Source of the DNA: GCA-2684655 sp045105235 | GTDB taxonomy: Bacteria; Planctomycetota; UBA1135; UBA2386 | Direction of reading: 5' to 3' | Assembly: GCA_045105235.1 (NCBI GenBank) | Contig: JBGCDH010000087.1 | Coordinates: 13,746 to 77,745 of the forward strand | DNA: 64,000 nt | In this document: piece by piece, positions 36,506-44,458 of the stretch | How the letters are laid out: each line of letters opens with the position of its first letter | Numbering within the stretch: position 1 is the stretch's first letter | Notes under the pieces: generated by a model | Seen by the model: the letters and a program-made list of their open reading frames with translations, nothing else | Database searches by the model: none | What the model was told of the DNA's origin: nothing | Made by a program: the position numbers and the translations under genes

Positions 36506-37765
36506 ATGGGGAGATGGAATCGGCGGGATGTTTTGCGTGCTGGTGCCGGCTGTGCCGCTGCTGCGCTTGCCCGCGGCCCGTTCTTCCATGTCCGTAAGCC
36601 GCCGCTGCTGCGGGTGCTCGGCACGCACGTGACGCTGCGCGAAGACGTGCGGCAGCAGGCCGAGCGGGACTTGGGCATCCGGCTTGAGTTTCGGCCCGGT
36701 GGCGACGCGGCCATTCTGCAGGCCGCTTCGACGCGGCCCGAAAGCTTCGACATCTTCGAGCAGTGGTCGAACAGCATTCGCGTCCTCTGGCAGGCGAAGG
36801 CCATTCGGGGCATCGACACCGGTCGCATCGAGCTCTGGGATGAGGTCAATGACGTTGCCAAGCGAGGGCGGCTGCATTCCGAGGCTAGCTATGGCCGCGG
36901 CGACGCGCCCAACTTGCTGCTACATGTGCAGCCGGATGGACGCCTGGGCAGCAGTCCAAGCGACGAGGTCAGCTTTGTTCCGTATGCCCACAACGTCGAT
37001 TCGTTCGGATACCGAGCCGACTGCATGCCGGCTGCCGAGCCGTATGTCGACGAGAGTTGGTCTTGGCTGCTAGACGAACGATTCCACGGCCGGGTTGCGC
37101 TCGCCAACGAGCCTACGATCGGCCTCTTCGATGCGGCCTTGGCGTGCGAGGCGGCCGGCCTGATGCAGTTCGACGACATCGGTGCGATGACGCGTCAAGA
37201 GGTGGACCAGCTGTTTGACGTGCTGGTCGAGAAGAAGCGGCAGGGCCACTTTTATGGCGCCTGGCGATCTGTGCCGCAGTCCGTCGAATACATGGCGGAT
37301 GGTCGCGTGGTCATCGAGAGCATGTTCTCCCCAGCGGCGGCGGAGCTCGGAGCGAATGGCGTGCCGGTGAACTATGCGGCGCCTCGCGAAGGCTATCGCG
37401 CGTGGCATGGCGTGATGTGCCTGTCGTCGCAGGTGCGTGAAGAGACTTTGGACGCCGCCTATGCGTTCATGAACTGGTGGCTGTCGGGGTGGCCCGGCGC
37501 CTTGATTGCACGACAGGGCTACTACATCTCGACGCCGGAGCGTGCACGTGCGCATCTGCACGCCGACGAGTGGGACTATTGGTACGAAGGCCAGCCTGCT
37601 CGCCGAGATCTACCCGGGCCCGACGGGCGTGTTGTCGTGCGCAAAGGGCAATCGCGCCGCGGCGGCTCGTATCGCCAACGATTTTCCAAAGTTGCGGTTT
37701 GGAACACGGTGATGGCTACCTACGAATACACGCTGCTGCGCTGGAGTGAGTTCTTGTCGGCATGA
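36506..37765 (+). CDS. Tat-exported ABC-type solute-binding protein (PotD-like)
   Basis: The protein is 419 residues. It begins MGRWNRRDVLRAGAGCAAAA, a twin-arginine (RRDVLR) export signal. The rest is a periplasmic-binding-protein fold: VLGTHVTLREDVRQQAE, DIFEQWSNSIRVLWQAKAI, WSWLLDERFHGRVALANEP and DAAYAFMNWWLSGWPGALIA. It resembles polyamine or thiamine-type (PotD/family 1) binding proteins. AGGGG precedes the ATG. No permease or ATPase genes are nearby; instead the stop overlaps the histidine-kinase start (ATGA, 37762-37765), so it more likely presents a ligand to that sensor than to a transporter. Confidence 0.85.
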   Translation: MGRWNRRDVLRAGAGCAAAALARGPFFHVRKPPLLRVLGTHVTLREDVRQQAERDLGIRLEFRPGGDAAILQAASTRPESFDIFEQWSNSIRVLWQAKAIRGIDTGRIELWDEVNDVAKRGRLHSEASYGRGDAPNLLLHVQPDGRLGSSPSDEVSFVPYAHNVDSFGYRADCMPAAEPYVDESWSWLLDERFHGRVALANEPTIGLFDAALACEAAGLMQFDDIGAMTRQEVDQLFDVLVEKKRQGHFYGAWRSVPQSVEYMADGRVVIESMFSPAAAELGANGVPVNYAAPREGYRAWHGVMCLSSQVREETLDAAYAFMNWWLSGWPGALIARQGYYISTPERARAHLHADEWDYWYEGQPARRDLPGPDGRVVVRKGQSRRGGSYRQRFSKVAVWNTVMATYEYTLLRWSEFLSA

Positions 37766-39654
37766 AGCTCGCTCTCAAGATCGAGCTGGGTTTCCTAGCG
37801 GTTTTGGTTCTGCACGTTGTGGTTGCGGTGCTTGGTCACGTCGGTCAAGAGCGAGCGCATGAAGACCTGCTTGCGGTCGAGTCGGCGAACGCGTTGACCC
37901 AGCAGACGCTTGCCATCGATCGCCAAGTGGGCGAGCTGCAGCGCAACGTGCAGGGCTATACGTTCTCCGGCAACCGCGGTTTGGCGCTGCGCGCGGAGCG
38001 TGGCTACGAGGATCTCCTCGCGACGCTCGACACCGTTCGTGCTGGAGGCGCGCAGGACTTGAGCGCCGGCATGGACGATATGCAGGCGATCCTCGATGAC
38101 TACGCGCAGAATTTCCGTTCTGCCATTGCGGACCGTTCGCGCCGTGAGGCGGTCGTGCGCGAAGCGCTGCCGAATGTGCGCCGTCGCGTCGCCTCGCTGC
38201 ATGCTTCGCTGCGAGCGCTGGCGGAAACGCAAGCGGGTGCGCAAGCATCGGTGCTCCGTGAACTGCGCACGTGCTTCCTAGACTGCGAGAAGGGCGCCTA
38301 CGAGTATTTGGCGCAGCTGGATAGCACGGCTCTCGATCGGTCGCGAGCGATGTTGATCCAAGCGCGTCGCCTGCTCGCAAGGCTTGCTGTCGACCATGTC
38401 CAAGCCGGTGATGCCTGCAGGGAAGGTGGGGAGGTCTGCAGCGGTTTCGGCCGCGTTCTTACGGATATTCGACGTACGACGCGAAGCTATCTGCACCTGG
38501 TGCATGTGGTCATGGCCGCAGAAGCCGTTGAGTTCTTGCGTCGTTCAGAGCAGATGCGTCAAGCCGCGCTAGCGCGAGTCATGCAACTGCAGCGATCGAT
38601 CCGCTCGCGCCAGCAGGCGTTTCAGTGGTGGAATGGCCTTGTTTCGATTGCCACGGTGTTGCTCGGCATTGTGGCGTGCGCCGTCATTGGGCGTCATGTC
38701 GTGCGTCCATTGGAGGCCGTGACGGAAACGCTCGTACGGTTGACGCGCGGCGATTCGGTCGCAGTCGCAGGGCTGTCGCGAACCGACGAGATTGGTGAAA
38801 TGGCTGCTGCTGCACAGAAGTTGCAGGAGCGCAACGCACTCACGGAGAAGCTGTTGGCGGAGACGGCCGCAATGGCGCAGCAGCGTGAAACGATGATTGT
38901 GGAGCTCCGGTCGGCGAACCGCGATCTCGACAACTTCGTGCACGTCGCTTCGCACGATTTGAAAGCGCCGTTGCGCGCCATCGGCATGCTGGTTCGCTGG
39001 CTCGAGGAGGAAACGGACCTGCCGGATGAGGCGCGCGAAAATCTGCAGCGCGTGCGCGAGCGGACTGCGCGCATGACGGCATTGCTGCGCAGTCTGCATA
39101 CGTTCGCAGTTTGCACAAAGGCCGAGGGAGTGATCGAAGAAGTCTACCTCCGGCGGCAGATCGAGGACGCGGTGGAAATGGTTGCCACGGAACAACACGA
39201 GGCGGTAATTGACTGCGACGATTCGCTGACCCTTTTGACAGTGCCGATTGCGTTGACCCAGGTGCTTGGCAACCTTGTCAGCAATGCTGTGCGTCATCAC
39301 GATGGTGAGCGCTGCCGCCTGAACATCACTGTCAGGGCCACCACCGCCGATCGGCAGGGCGTGCAGATCGTTGTGACGGATGATGGGCCAGGTGTTGCGG
39401 CAGAGTACCAACAGAGGATCTTTGAGCCCTTCGAGACTTTGGCGCCGCGCTGCGATAGCGAAAACACCGGCATGGGCCTCGCGATCATTGTCAAACTCGT
39501 CGAGCGCTATGGGGCAAGTATCCGTCTGGAGTCGCCGGTGTGTGATGGGCGTGGTGCTCGCTTCATCGTCGACTGGCCGGCTTTCTCGGCGACGCGCGCC
39601 GCCGCTGACGAGGCTTCGAAGCGCGTGCCGCCGCTGCTCGCAGCCACGCCGTGA
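37762..39654 (+). CDS. Membrane sensor histidine kinase
   Basis: The protein is 630 residues. A first membrane segment (about 7-27) precedes a helical extracytoplasmic region (to about 290), then a second segment (about 291-312, IATVLLGIVACAVIGRHVV) and a HAMP linker (RPLEAVTETLVRLTRGD). The dimerisation/phospho-acceptor helix has His about 398 in HVASHDLKAPLRAI, followed by N-box NLVSNAVRHHD, G1 DDGPGV and G2 GMGLAIIVKL. All catalytic boxes are intact. The H-box type resembles phytochrome-like kinases. Coupling to the upstream binding protein by ATGA overlap implies a joint ligand-sensing unit. No response regulator gene lies adjacent. Confidence 0.93.
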   Translation: MKLALKIELGFLAVLVLHVVVAVLGHVGQERAHEDLLAVESANALTQQTLAIDRQVGELQRNVQGYTFSGNRGLALRAERGYEDLLATLDTVRAGGAQDLSAGMDDMQAILDDYAQNFRSAIADRSRREAVVREALPNVRRRVASLHASLRALAETQAGAQASVLRELRTCFLDCEKGAYEYLAQLDSTALDRSRAMLIQARRLLARLAVDHVQAGDACREGGEVCSGFGRVLTDIRRTTRSYLHLVHVVMAAEAVEFLRRSEQMRQAALARVMQLQRSIRSRQQAFQWWNGLVSIATVLLGIVACAVIGRHVVRPLEAVTETLVRLTRGDSVAVAGLSRTDEIGEMAAAAQKLQERNALTEKLLAETAAMAQQRETMIVELRSANRDLDNFVHVASHDLKAPLRAIGMLVRWLEEETDLPDEARENLQRVRERTARMTALLRSLHTFAVCTKAEGVIEEVYLRRQIEDAVEMVATEQHEAVIDCDDSLTLLTVPIALTQVLGNLVSNAVRHHDGERCRLNITVRATTADRQGVQIVVTDDGPGVAAEYQQRIFEPFETLAPRCDSENTGMGLAIIVKLVERYGASIRLESPVCDGRGARFIVDWPAFSATRAAADEASKRVPPLLAATP

Positions 39655-39768
39655 CGGGCGCCTTTGCGCCCGCAGAAGGCGCCTTACATCCGCGGCGACG
39701 ACTGGGCGACGGCGCTGCGGGTCGCGGAAGTGGGCCGGCGTCGTGGTGGTCCGCCTCCCGTCTTGCTG

Positions 39769-39990
39769 CTACTCAGGAAGGCGGAGGCCCTCGATGTCGA
39801 GGCGGGTCGATGACGGCGCCCGCAGCAATTCCACCGTTGGGCTGAAAGCGATGCTGCTGCTGCTGCTGCTCCCGCTGGAGATCAGGGCGTTGTCCTGAGC
39901 CGTCGCGGCGGTGGGCGCAGCGAGCGTGGCGAGCAGCAGTGTGACGACGCGGATCACGCGCGTCATATAGAGCTTTTTCTGCATCGACAT
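39769..39990 (-). CDS. Small exported peptide with a serine tract
   Basis: A 73-residue reading from the ATG at 39990 (also ATG at 39984 and 39966) has a signal-peptide-like stretch RVVTLLLATLAAPTAATAQ, then SSGSSSSSS and a short tail ending DIEGLRLPE. The Ser run is encoded by a repeated trinucleotide block on the opposite strand (39852-39880, mostly GCT). No strong Shine-Dalgarno is seen. It lies in the 590-base gap between the kinase and a convergently oriented secreted-protein gene. It may be a real small secreted protein or a chance reading. Confidence 0.4.
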   Translation of the reverse strand: MSMQKKLYMTRVIRVVTLLLATLAAPTAATAQDNALISSGSSSSSSIAFSPTVELLRAPSSTRLDIEGLRLPE

Positions 39991-40240
39991 CGGATTCGGA
40001 TGGGTGATGGAGGTGGTGTTGCTTACGGCGGCGGGGATGGTGCGCACGAAGGGCGCGCTGAAGGTATTGGCGGCAAACGTGGATGCGTCGTCACAAAAAT
40101 CGGTCGCGAAAACGCCGTGGGCTTCTCGGTCGCCGAGCCGGATTCGCAGGAATGAGCCTTGGGATCGCGGGGCGCTTGCCGCTGTCGAGGGGGCAGCCAC
40201 CGTTGGCTGCCGACAACTTTTCTCTTTCCCCTTGGGCTTG

Positions 40241-42592
40241 ATGAACGCCATTCCTTCGCCGCTCCGCATCGTCGCGGGCTTTTCCATGCTTCTTGCCGCA
40301 ACGGGTGCAAGCTCCCAGCAAGAGGCCTTCCAAAACGGTCCGATGCATGCGCCTTCGGAACCCGACGCCGCCGGGGCACCGTCGCAATCGGCACCACAGA
40401 ATCTTGCGCTGGAGCGCTGCGTGCCGATCCATACGGCTGCGGCTGACGCCGGCCACGACTACGGAGTTTGGGCGGCGGGGGCTCGCTACAAGATCTCGTT
40501 CCACGATGGCGCGACCTTCATTCCGTATCTGGGCAAGGACTACCCGCACAACCAGCCGTGGTCCTGGACCACCACGTCCGTGCGCATGGGCAGTGTGGAG
40601 CTGGCAACACGTGCCGTCTCCGAGCGACGATTGCGCTACGAGGGGGAACGTGCCGAATACGAACTGGGCTCCGCGATCGAGGCATGGGACGTTCGCTCGA
40701 GCGGAGTCGAGCAGACGTTTGTGATCGCACAGCGCCACGGCGTCGGCGACCTAGTTGTGCGGGGGCGCGTCGCGACGATGCTGAGCTCGGCCGCTGTTGC
40801 CGCGGCTCATCAGTCGCTTTCGTTTCGCGATCATCGCGGCGCGGAGCTGGTGACCTACGGTGCGGCAACCGCCGTCGATGCGCTCGGCCAACGCCGCGCC
40901 ATGACGACCAGCTTTGAGAACGGCGAGATCTGCCTCCGTCTCGACGCCGCATGGCTCGATGGCGCGTCTTTCCCAGTCGTTGTCGATCCCATCGTGGGAC
41001 CTGGCGCGCTGGTCTCCGGCTCGACTCGCTACGAGCTCGATCTCGTGCGCGAGGCGGAAGTCAGCGTGCAGCCGAACTGGGCGGCATGGAGTGAGTTCGC
41101 TTCGAGCACCGATGCGGATGTCTACGTCCGGCGGTGGGAAGACGGTGGCACGCTCGGGTCGGGCCCGTTTGCGGACATCACCGGGTCTTGGTCTTCGCGC
41201 AGTCCATCGATGGGCTACAACGCGTTTACCAACTACACGGTTTGCGCATTCGACCGCTTGTTCTCGTCCAACAGCACGCGGCGCATTCGCGTGCACCCAC
41301 ACCTGCGCAACGACTACGTCTTCAACAGTTCGGTCGACTTTTTGAACACCGTCGAAAACGTCTGGCGCACGGATGTCGGCGGCACCCGCAGCAACTCTGC
41401 GGGCAGCGATGTGATGATCGCCTATCAGCTGGAAGCGACGGGCGCCTTCCAGAACACGAGCAGCTCGGAAATCTACGCGGTCACCTACGATCCTCTGGCG
41501 GGTTCGTTCGGTACGCCGGTCTCCATCATCTCGTCGGTGGCAACCGACAACGAGCGTCCGAGCATCAATCAAACGTCGACCGACCTCGGCGGCAACCCGC
41601 ACTGGGTCGTTGCCTACCAGTCGCGAAGCTTGCTGATCAGCAACGATGATCTCGACCTGTTTGCTAGGCAGATCGATAGAAACGGCGTGGTGAGTGCCCC
41701 GATCGCCGTGGACAATGCCTACGTCGGCCACAAGTTTGCTCCCAAAATCGATGGCGGTGGCGGTCGCTACCTGTGTGCCTTCGTCGGCGCCCCCATTGGG
41801 CTGTTCGGTGCGCCAACCGGCACCGTCGGGCGCGCTCTGCGGACCGCGCGGATCGACTGGCCCAACGGAGGTTCCGGCTCGACTCCGTACGGCGCGACGT
41901 CGATCCAAACGTCAGGGAGCAACATCATCGACATCGGAGATGTCGGCTTTGACCGCAACAGCCGGAGCCACTGGCTGGTCTTGTTTCGCAGCACGGCCAG
42001 CAACAACATCAACGTGCACGTCTGCGGTTACCGCGGCCAGTCGATGCGCGTCGATCAGGTCTTCAGCGCAGCGAGCTTCAACAATACCGTGCTCGGTGGC
42101 GTTTCCTTTGACTCGATCAACAACGCTTTCGCGATTGCCTATGGCTATAGCTCGGTCATTAGCAGCTTTACTGCGACGAATCGTTTTGTCTATCCCACGG
42201 TGTCCTCGGCAACGAGCAGCGGAATCTCCTGCAGCCCCGCTCAGATTGACTGGGTTGGGTCGCAGCAGATCGGGTCCGAGTTCGGCAGAGTTCGTGTCAA
42301 CGGTGCGGCCAGCGACTCCATCCACGTTGCCGTGCTGGCGAACGCTACGGCGAGCGCGCCTTTGGCGAACATTCCACCGATCCAAAACGGTTGCTGGCTG
42401 CTTGTTGCCAACACGGGCCCAAACTTTTTGGGGCTGTTCGATTTGCGCGTTGGAGCGAACGTCTCTTGGGATCTGCCGCTGCCCGAGAGCCTGCCGATCG
42501 AGACCTACTACATGCAGGGTTGGCACACGGTTGGTGGCGGCAACTTTGACTTCGTGAGCACGCAGCGGCTGCGTTTGCCGACGGTCAAGTAG
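40241..42592 (+). CDS. Large secreted protein of unknown function
   Basis: The ATG at 40241 (MNAIPSPLRIVAGFSMLLAATGASSQ) gives a signal peptide and 783 residues; the frame is open further upstream but without export signal. The mature protein is beta-rich and Ser/Thr/Asn-rich. The segment LDGASFPVVVDPIVG matches a motif often found in cell-surface proteins with Rhs-like or beta-propeller parts. Stretches such as YDPLAGSFGTPVSIIS and DVGFDRNSRSHWLVLFR look propeller-like. No catalytic motif was identified. It is probably surface-exposed or released. Confidence 0.75.
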   Translation: MNAIPSPLRIVAGFSMLLAATGASSQQEAFQNGPMHAPSEPDAAGAPSQSAPQNLALERCVPIHTAAADAGHDYGVWAAGARYKISFHDGATFIPYLGKDYPHNQPWSWTTTSVRMGSVELATRAVSERRLRYEGERAEYELGSAIEAWDVRSSGVEQTFVIAQRHGVGDLVVRGRVATMLSSAAVAAAHQSLSFRDHRGAELVTYGAATAVDALGQRRAMTTSFENGEICLRLDAAWLDGASFPVVVDPIVGPGALVSGSTRYELDLVREAEVSVQPNWAAWSEFASSTDADVYVRRWEDGGTLGSGPFADITGSWSSRSPSMGYNAFTNYTVCAFDRLFSSNSTRRIRVHPHLRNDYVFNSSVDFLNTVENVWRTDVGGTRSNSAGSDVMIAYQLEATGAFQNTSSSEIYAVTYDPLAGSFGTPVSIISSVATDNERPSINQTSTDLGGNPHWVVAYQSRSLLISNDDLDLFARQIDRNGVVSAPIAVDNAYVGHKFAPKIDGGGGRYLCAFVGAPIGLFGAPTGTVGRALRTARIDWPNGGSGSTPYGATSIQTSGSNIIDIGDVGFDRNSRSHWLVLFRSTASNNINVHVCGYRGQSMRVDQVFSAASFNNTVLGGVSFDSINNAFAIAYGYSSVISSFTATNRFVYPTVSSATSSGISCSPAQIDWVGSQQIGSEFGRVRVNGAASDSIHVAVLANATASAPLANIPPIQNGCWLLVANTGPNFLGLFDLRVGANVSWDLPLPESLPIETYYMQGWHTVGGGNFDFVSTQRLRLPTVK

Positions 42593-42612
42593 TACTCGGC
42601 TGCCGAAGCCTA

Positions 42613-42975
42613 CTAGCGAAAGACCCGGCCGCGGATGCGCACGGTCTTGAGCCGCACCAGCCCAAGGGAAAGGTGTGTGCCGAGCCAGTCCCATATCGAT
42701 GTGCCGGCATCGACGCGAAAGTCGGTGATCGCCTTGGCGCCGGCACAGTGCTCGTTGAGAAGCGCCGCGACCTGCGGCTGCTTGTCCTCAAGCAGGCCGT
42801 GTAGGTACATCACATACTTGCTCTTTAGATCGAAGGCCTCGCCCGCGTCAGCTGACTGGGGGCCGCTGTCAGCGTGCACCGGAAAGGGCACCGCATCGAG
42901 GTCATACCGCATCGCGCTGCACGCGGTCAGGGCCAGGAGAATCAGGCCGGCTGCAAGGTTTCGCATGACTGGCAT
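42613..42975 (-). CDS. Bor-like lipoprotein
   Basis: The ATG at 42975 (AAGGGACG just upstream) gives 120 residues; an internal ATG at 42966 is also possible. The lipobox is LLALTAC. The mature part has KYVMYLHGLLED, a conserved-looking Cys (NEHCAGAKAITDF) and LGTHLSLGLVRLKTVRIRG. This pattern recalls phage lambda Bor / Iss lipoproteins, which are small outer-membrane proteins linked to serum resistance; the similarity is by eye and distant. It lies 20 bases from the end of the convergent secreted-protein gene and downstream of topoisomerase VI A. Confidence 0.6.
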   Translation of the reverse strand: MPVMRNLAAGLILLALTACSAMRYDLDAVPFPVHADSGPQSADAGEAFDLKSKYVMYLHGLLEDKQPQVAALLNEHCAGAKAITDFRVDAGTSIWDWLGTHLSLGLVRLKTVRIRGRVFR

Positions 42976-43104
42976 CGTCCCTTGCTTGCCGTCGCTGTTC
43001 CAGAGCGCGGCGGCAGCAGGCGCTCCAGTGCGCCGGGGAGCCGGGACGCTTTGGCCTCCCTGCATCTGTCGGAATCACAGCGCTAGCTGTCGGTGGCCCG
43101 GTCG

Positions 43105-44274
43105 CTACGGCAGGAACTTCTTCGCTTCCTTGAGCTTGCGCGGCAGGTATTCGTCGATGACGAAGTTGAGGCCCCACTTGGCCAACGCCTGCTGCTCGGC
43201 GCGGACGCCCATCTTGAGCATCTGCTGGATGGCTTTCTGCCACTCCTTGTGCGCCTGGAAAAACGGATCGTTCTTGAGGGCGTCCTTGGCGCGTTTGATG
43301 TCGACTTCCTTGAGCGGGTGGGTGGCCTGCTCCAGGTTGAAGTCGATGATGTCCTGCGGCGTGACGCCGAGGTAGCGCGCGTTGGGCACACAGAAGAACT
43401 TGTTGAGGTGCACCGCGTTGCCGGAGCCCACCTTGAGGGTCCGGTAGATGTTGGAGATCCCGTAGGGATCGCAGTCATTGAAGCAGTAGACGGGCAGCTT
43501 TTTGTCGTCCGACAGCTTGCGGATGAAGCGGCGCGTGGCGCGCGATGGCACGCCCGATGTGCCCACCAGGATGCAGTTCGCCGTGCGCCAATACTTGTGG
43601 TGGCTCAGGCGGTCGAACATGCCGCCGGTCTCAACCACGAGCACAAACTTGGCCGTGGACTCAAACGCGAGTGGCTCGACCGAGCGCGGGATCTGGTAGG
43701 CGCTCGATCCCATACGGGTGCAGTCGTGGCGGATGACGGTGCCGTCTTCCGGGTCGCGGTCGATGACCACCAGCGGTCCGGCGACCGAGCCACCGTGGTC
43801 CTCCGGGCGGAAGCGCAGCTGCTCGCGCGCGACGCCTTCGAGGCTGAACAGCGCCTCGATGTCGTCCATCACCGTGTCCGACTCGGGCTGATCTTTAAAC
43901 TTGGCTTCGCCCCAGTTCTTCGAGATGTAGTAGGCCTCTCGCTTGGTTGCGAAGTCGTCGTTCTCGACCATGTCCTTGCTGAACGACATCAGCTTGAGCG
44001 TCTGCGCAAACGTTTTGACGGTGTTGACCGTCAGCGTGCGCTCGATGCGGTTGCGGCCCATCTGGAAGCCGCCCTTCTTGTCGTAGCGCGCGTTCTTCAG
44101 CGAGCGTTCGGGGAACTTCAGCTCCGGCTTGTCTAGCTTTTGGATACGCCCGAACACGTATTCGGCGCAGCGATTGATTTCGCCGACCGTGACCGTGTCG
44201 AGCCTAGTCATCGGCTTGCGCTCTTTCTTCGCCGCCGGCTTCTTGGTGATCTTCTTGCTCTTCTTGGCTGCCAT
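43105..44274 (-). CDS. top6A: DNA topoisomerase VI subunit A (Spo11-like)
   Basis: The ATG at 44274 gives 389 residues beginning with a Lys-rich leader (MAAKKSKKITKKPAAKKERK). The winged-helix catalytic domain contains KREAYYISKNWG, with the DNA-cleaving Tyr most likely Tyr116. The Toprim domain has the catalytic Glu in VLVVETGGMFDRL (Glu215), then TSGVPSRATRRFI and the metal-binding DxD in CFNDCDPYGISNIY (Asp267, Asp269). Length and motif order match archaeal Topo VI A. It cleaves both strands of DNA with 2-base overhangs; with subunit B it relaxes and decatenates DNA. Subunit B is encoded about 6.4 kb upstream on the same strand (50655-52403). Presence in a bacterium is unusual and suggests transfer. 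Confidence 0.93.
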   Translation of the reverse strand: MAAKKSKKITKKPAAKKERKPMTRLDTVTVGEINRCAEYVFGRIQKLDKPELKFPERSLKNARYDKKGGFQMGRNRIERTLTVNTVKTFAQTLKLMSFSKDMVENDDFATKREAYYISKNWGEAKFKDQPESDTVMDDIEALFSLEGVAREQLRFRPEDHGGSVAGPLVVIDRDPEDGTVIRHDCTRMGSSAYQIPRSVEPLAFESTAKFVLVVETGGMFDRLSHHKYWRTANCILVGTSGVPSRATRRFIRKLSDDKKLPVYCFNDCDPYGISNIYRTLKVGSGNAVHLNKFFCVPNARYLGVTPQDIIDFNLEQATHPLKEVDIKRAKDALKNDPFFQAHKEWQKAIQQMLKMGVRAEQQALAKWGLNFVIDEYLPRKLKEAKKFLP

Positions 44275-44458
44275 GTCGTCGTGCTCCCGGTTCACGCGTT
44301 GCCTCGCCAAGGGTTGACGAAGCGCCCGCGGCAGCTCCTGACCGAACTGCGCCAGCATCCTAGGTCCGCCGGCGTGACGCCGCTACCCGTCTTTCTGGCC
44401 TGGTTTCTGGGCCGGGTTCGCGCATGCCTCGCGTGCGCGAGCCTGCTAGTGTGCGGTT

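Noticed and set aside
43093..44136. 347-codon plus-strand reading opposite topoisomerase VI A
   Set aside because: Antisense shadow of a gene with intact catalytic motifs.
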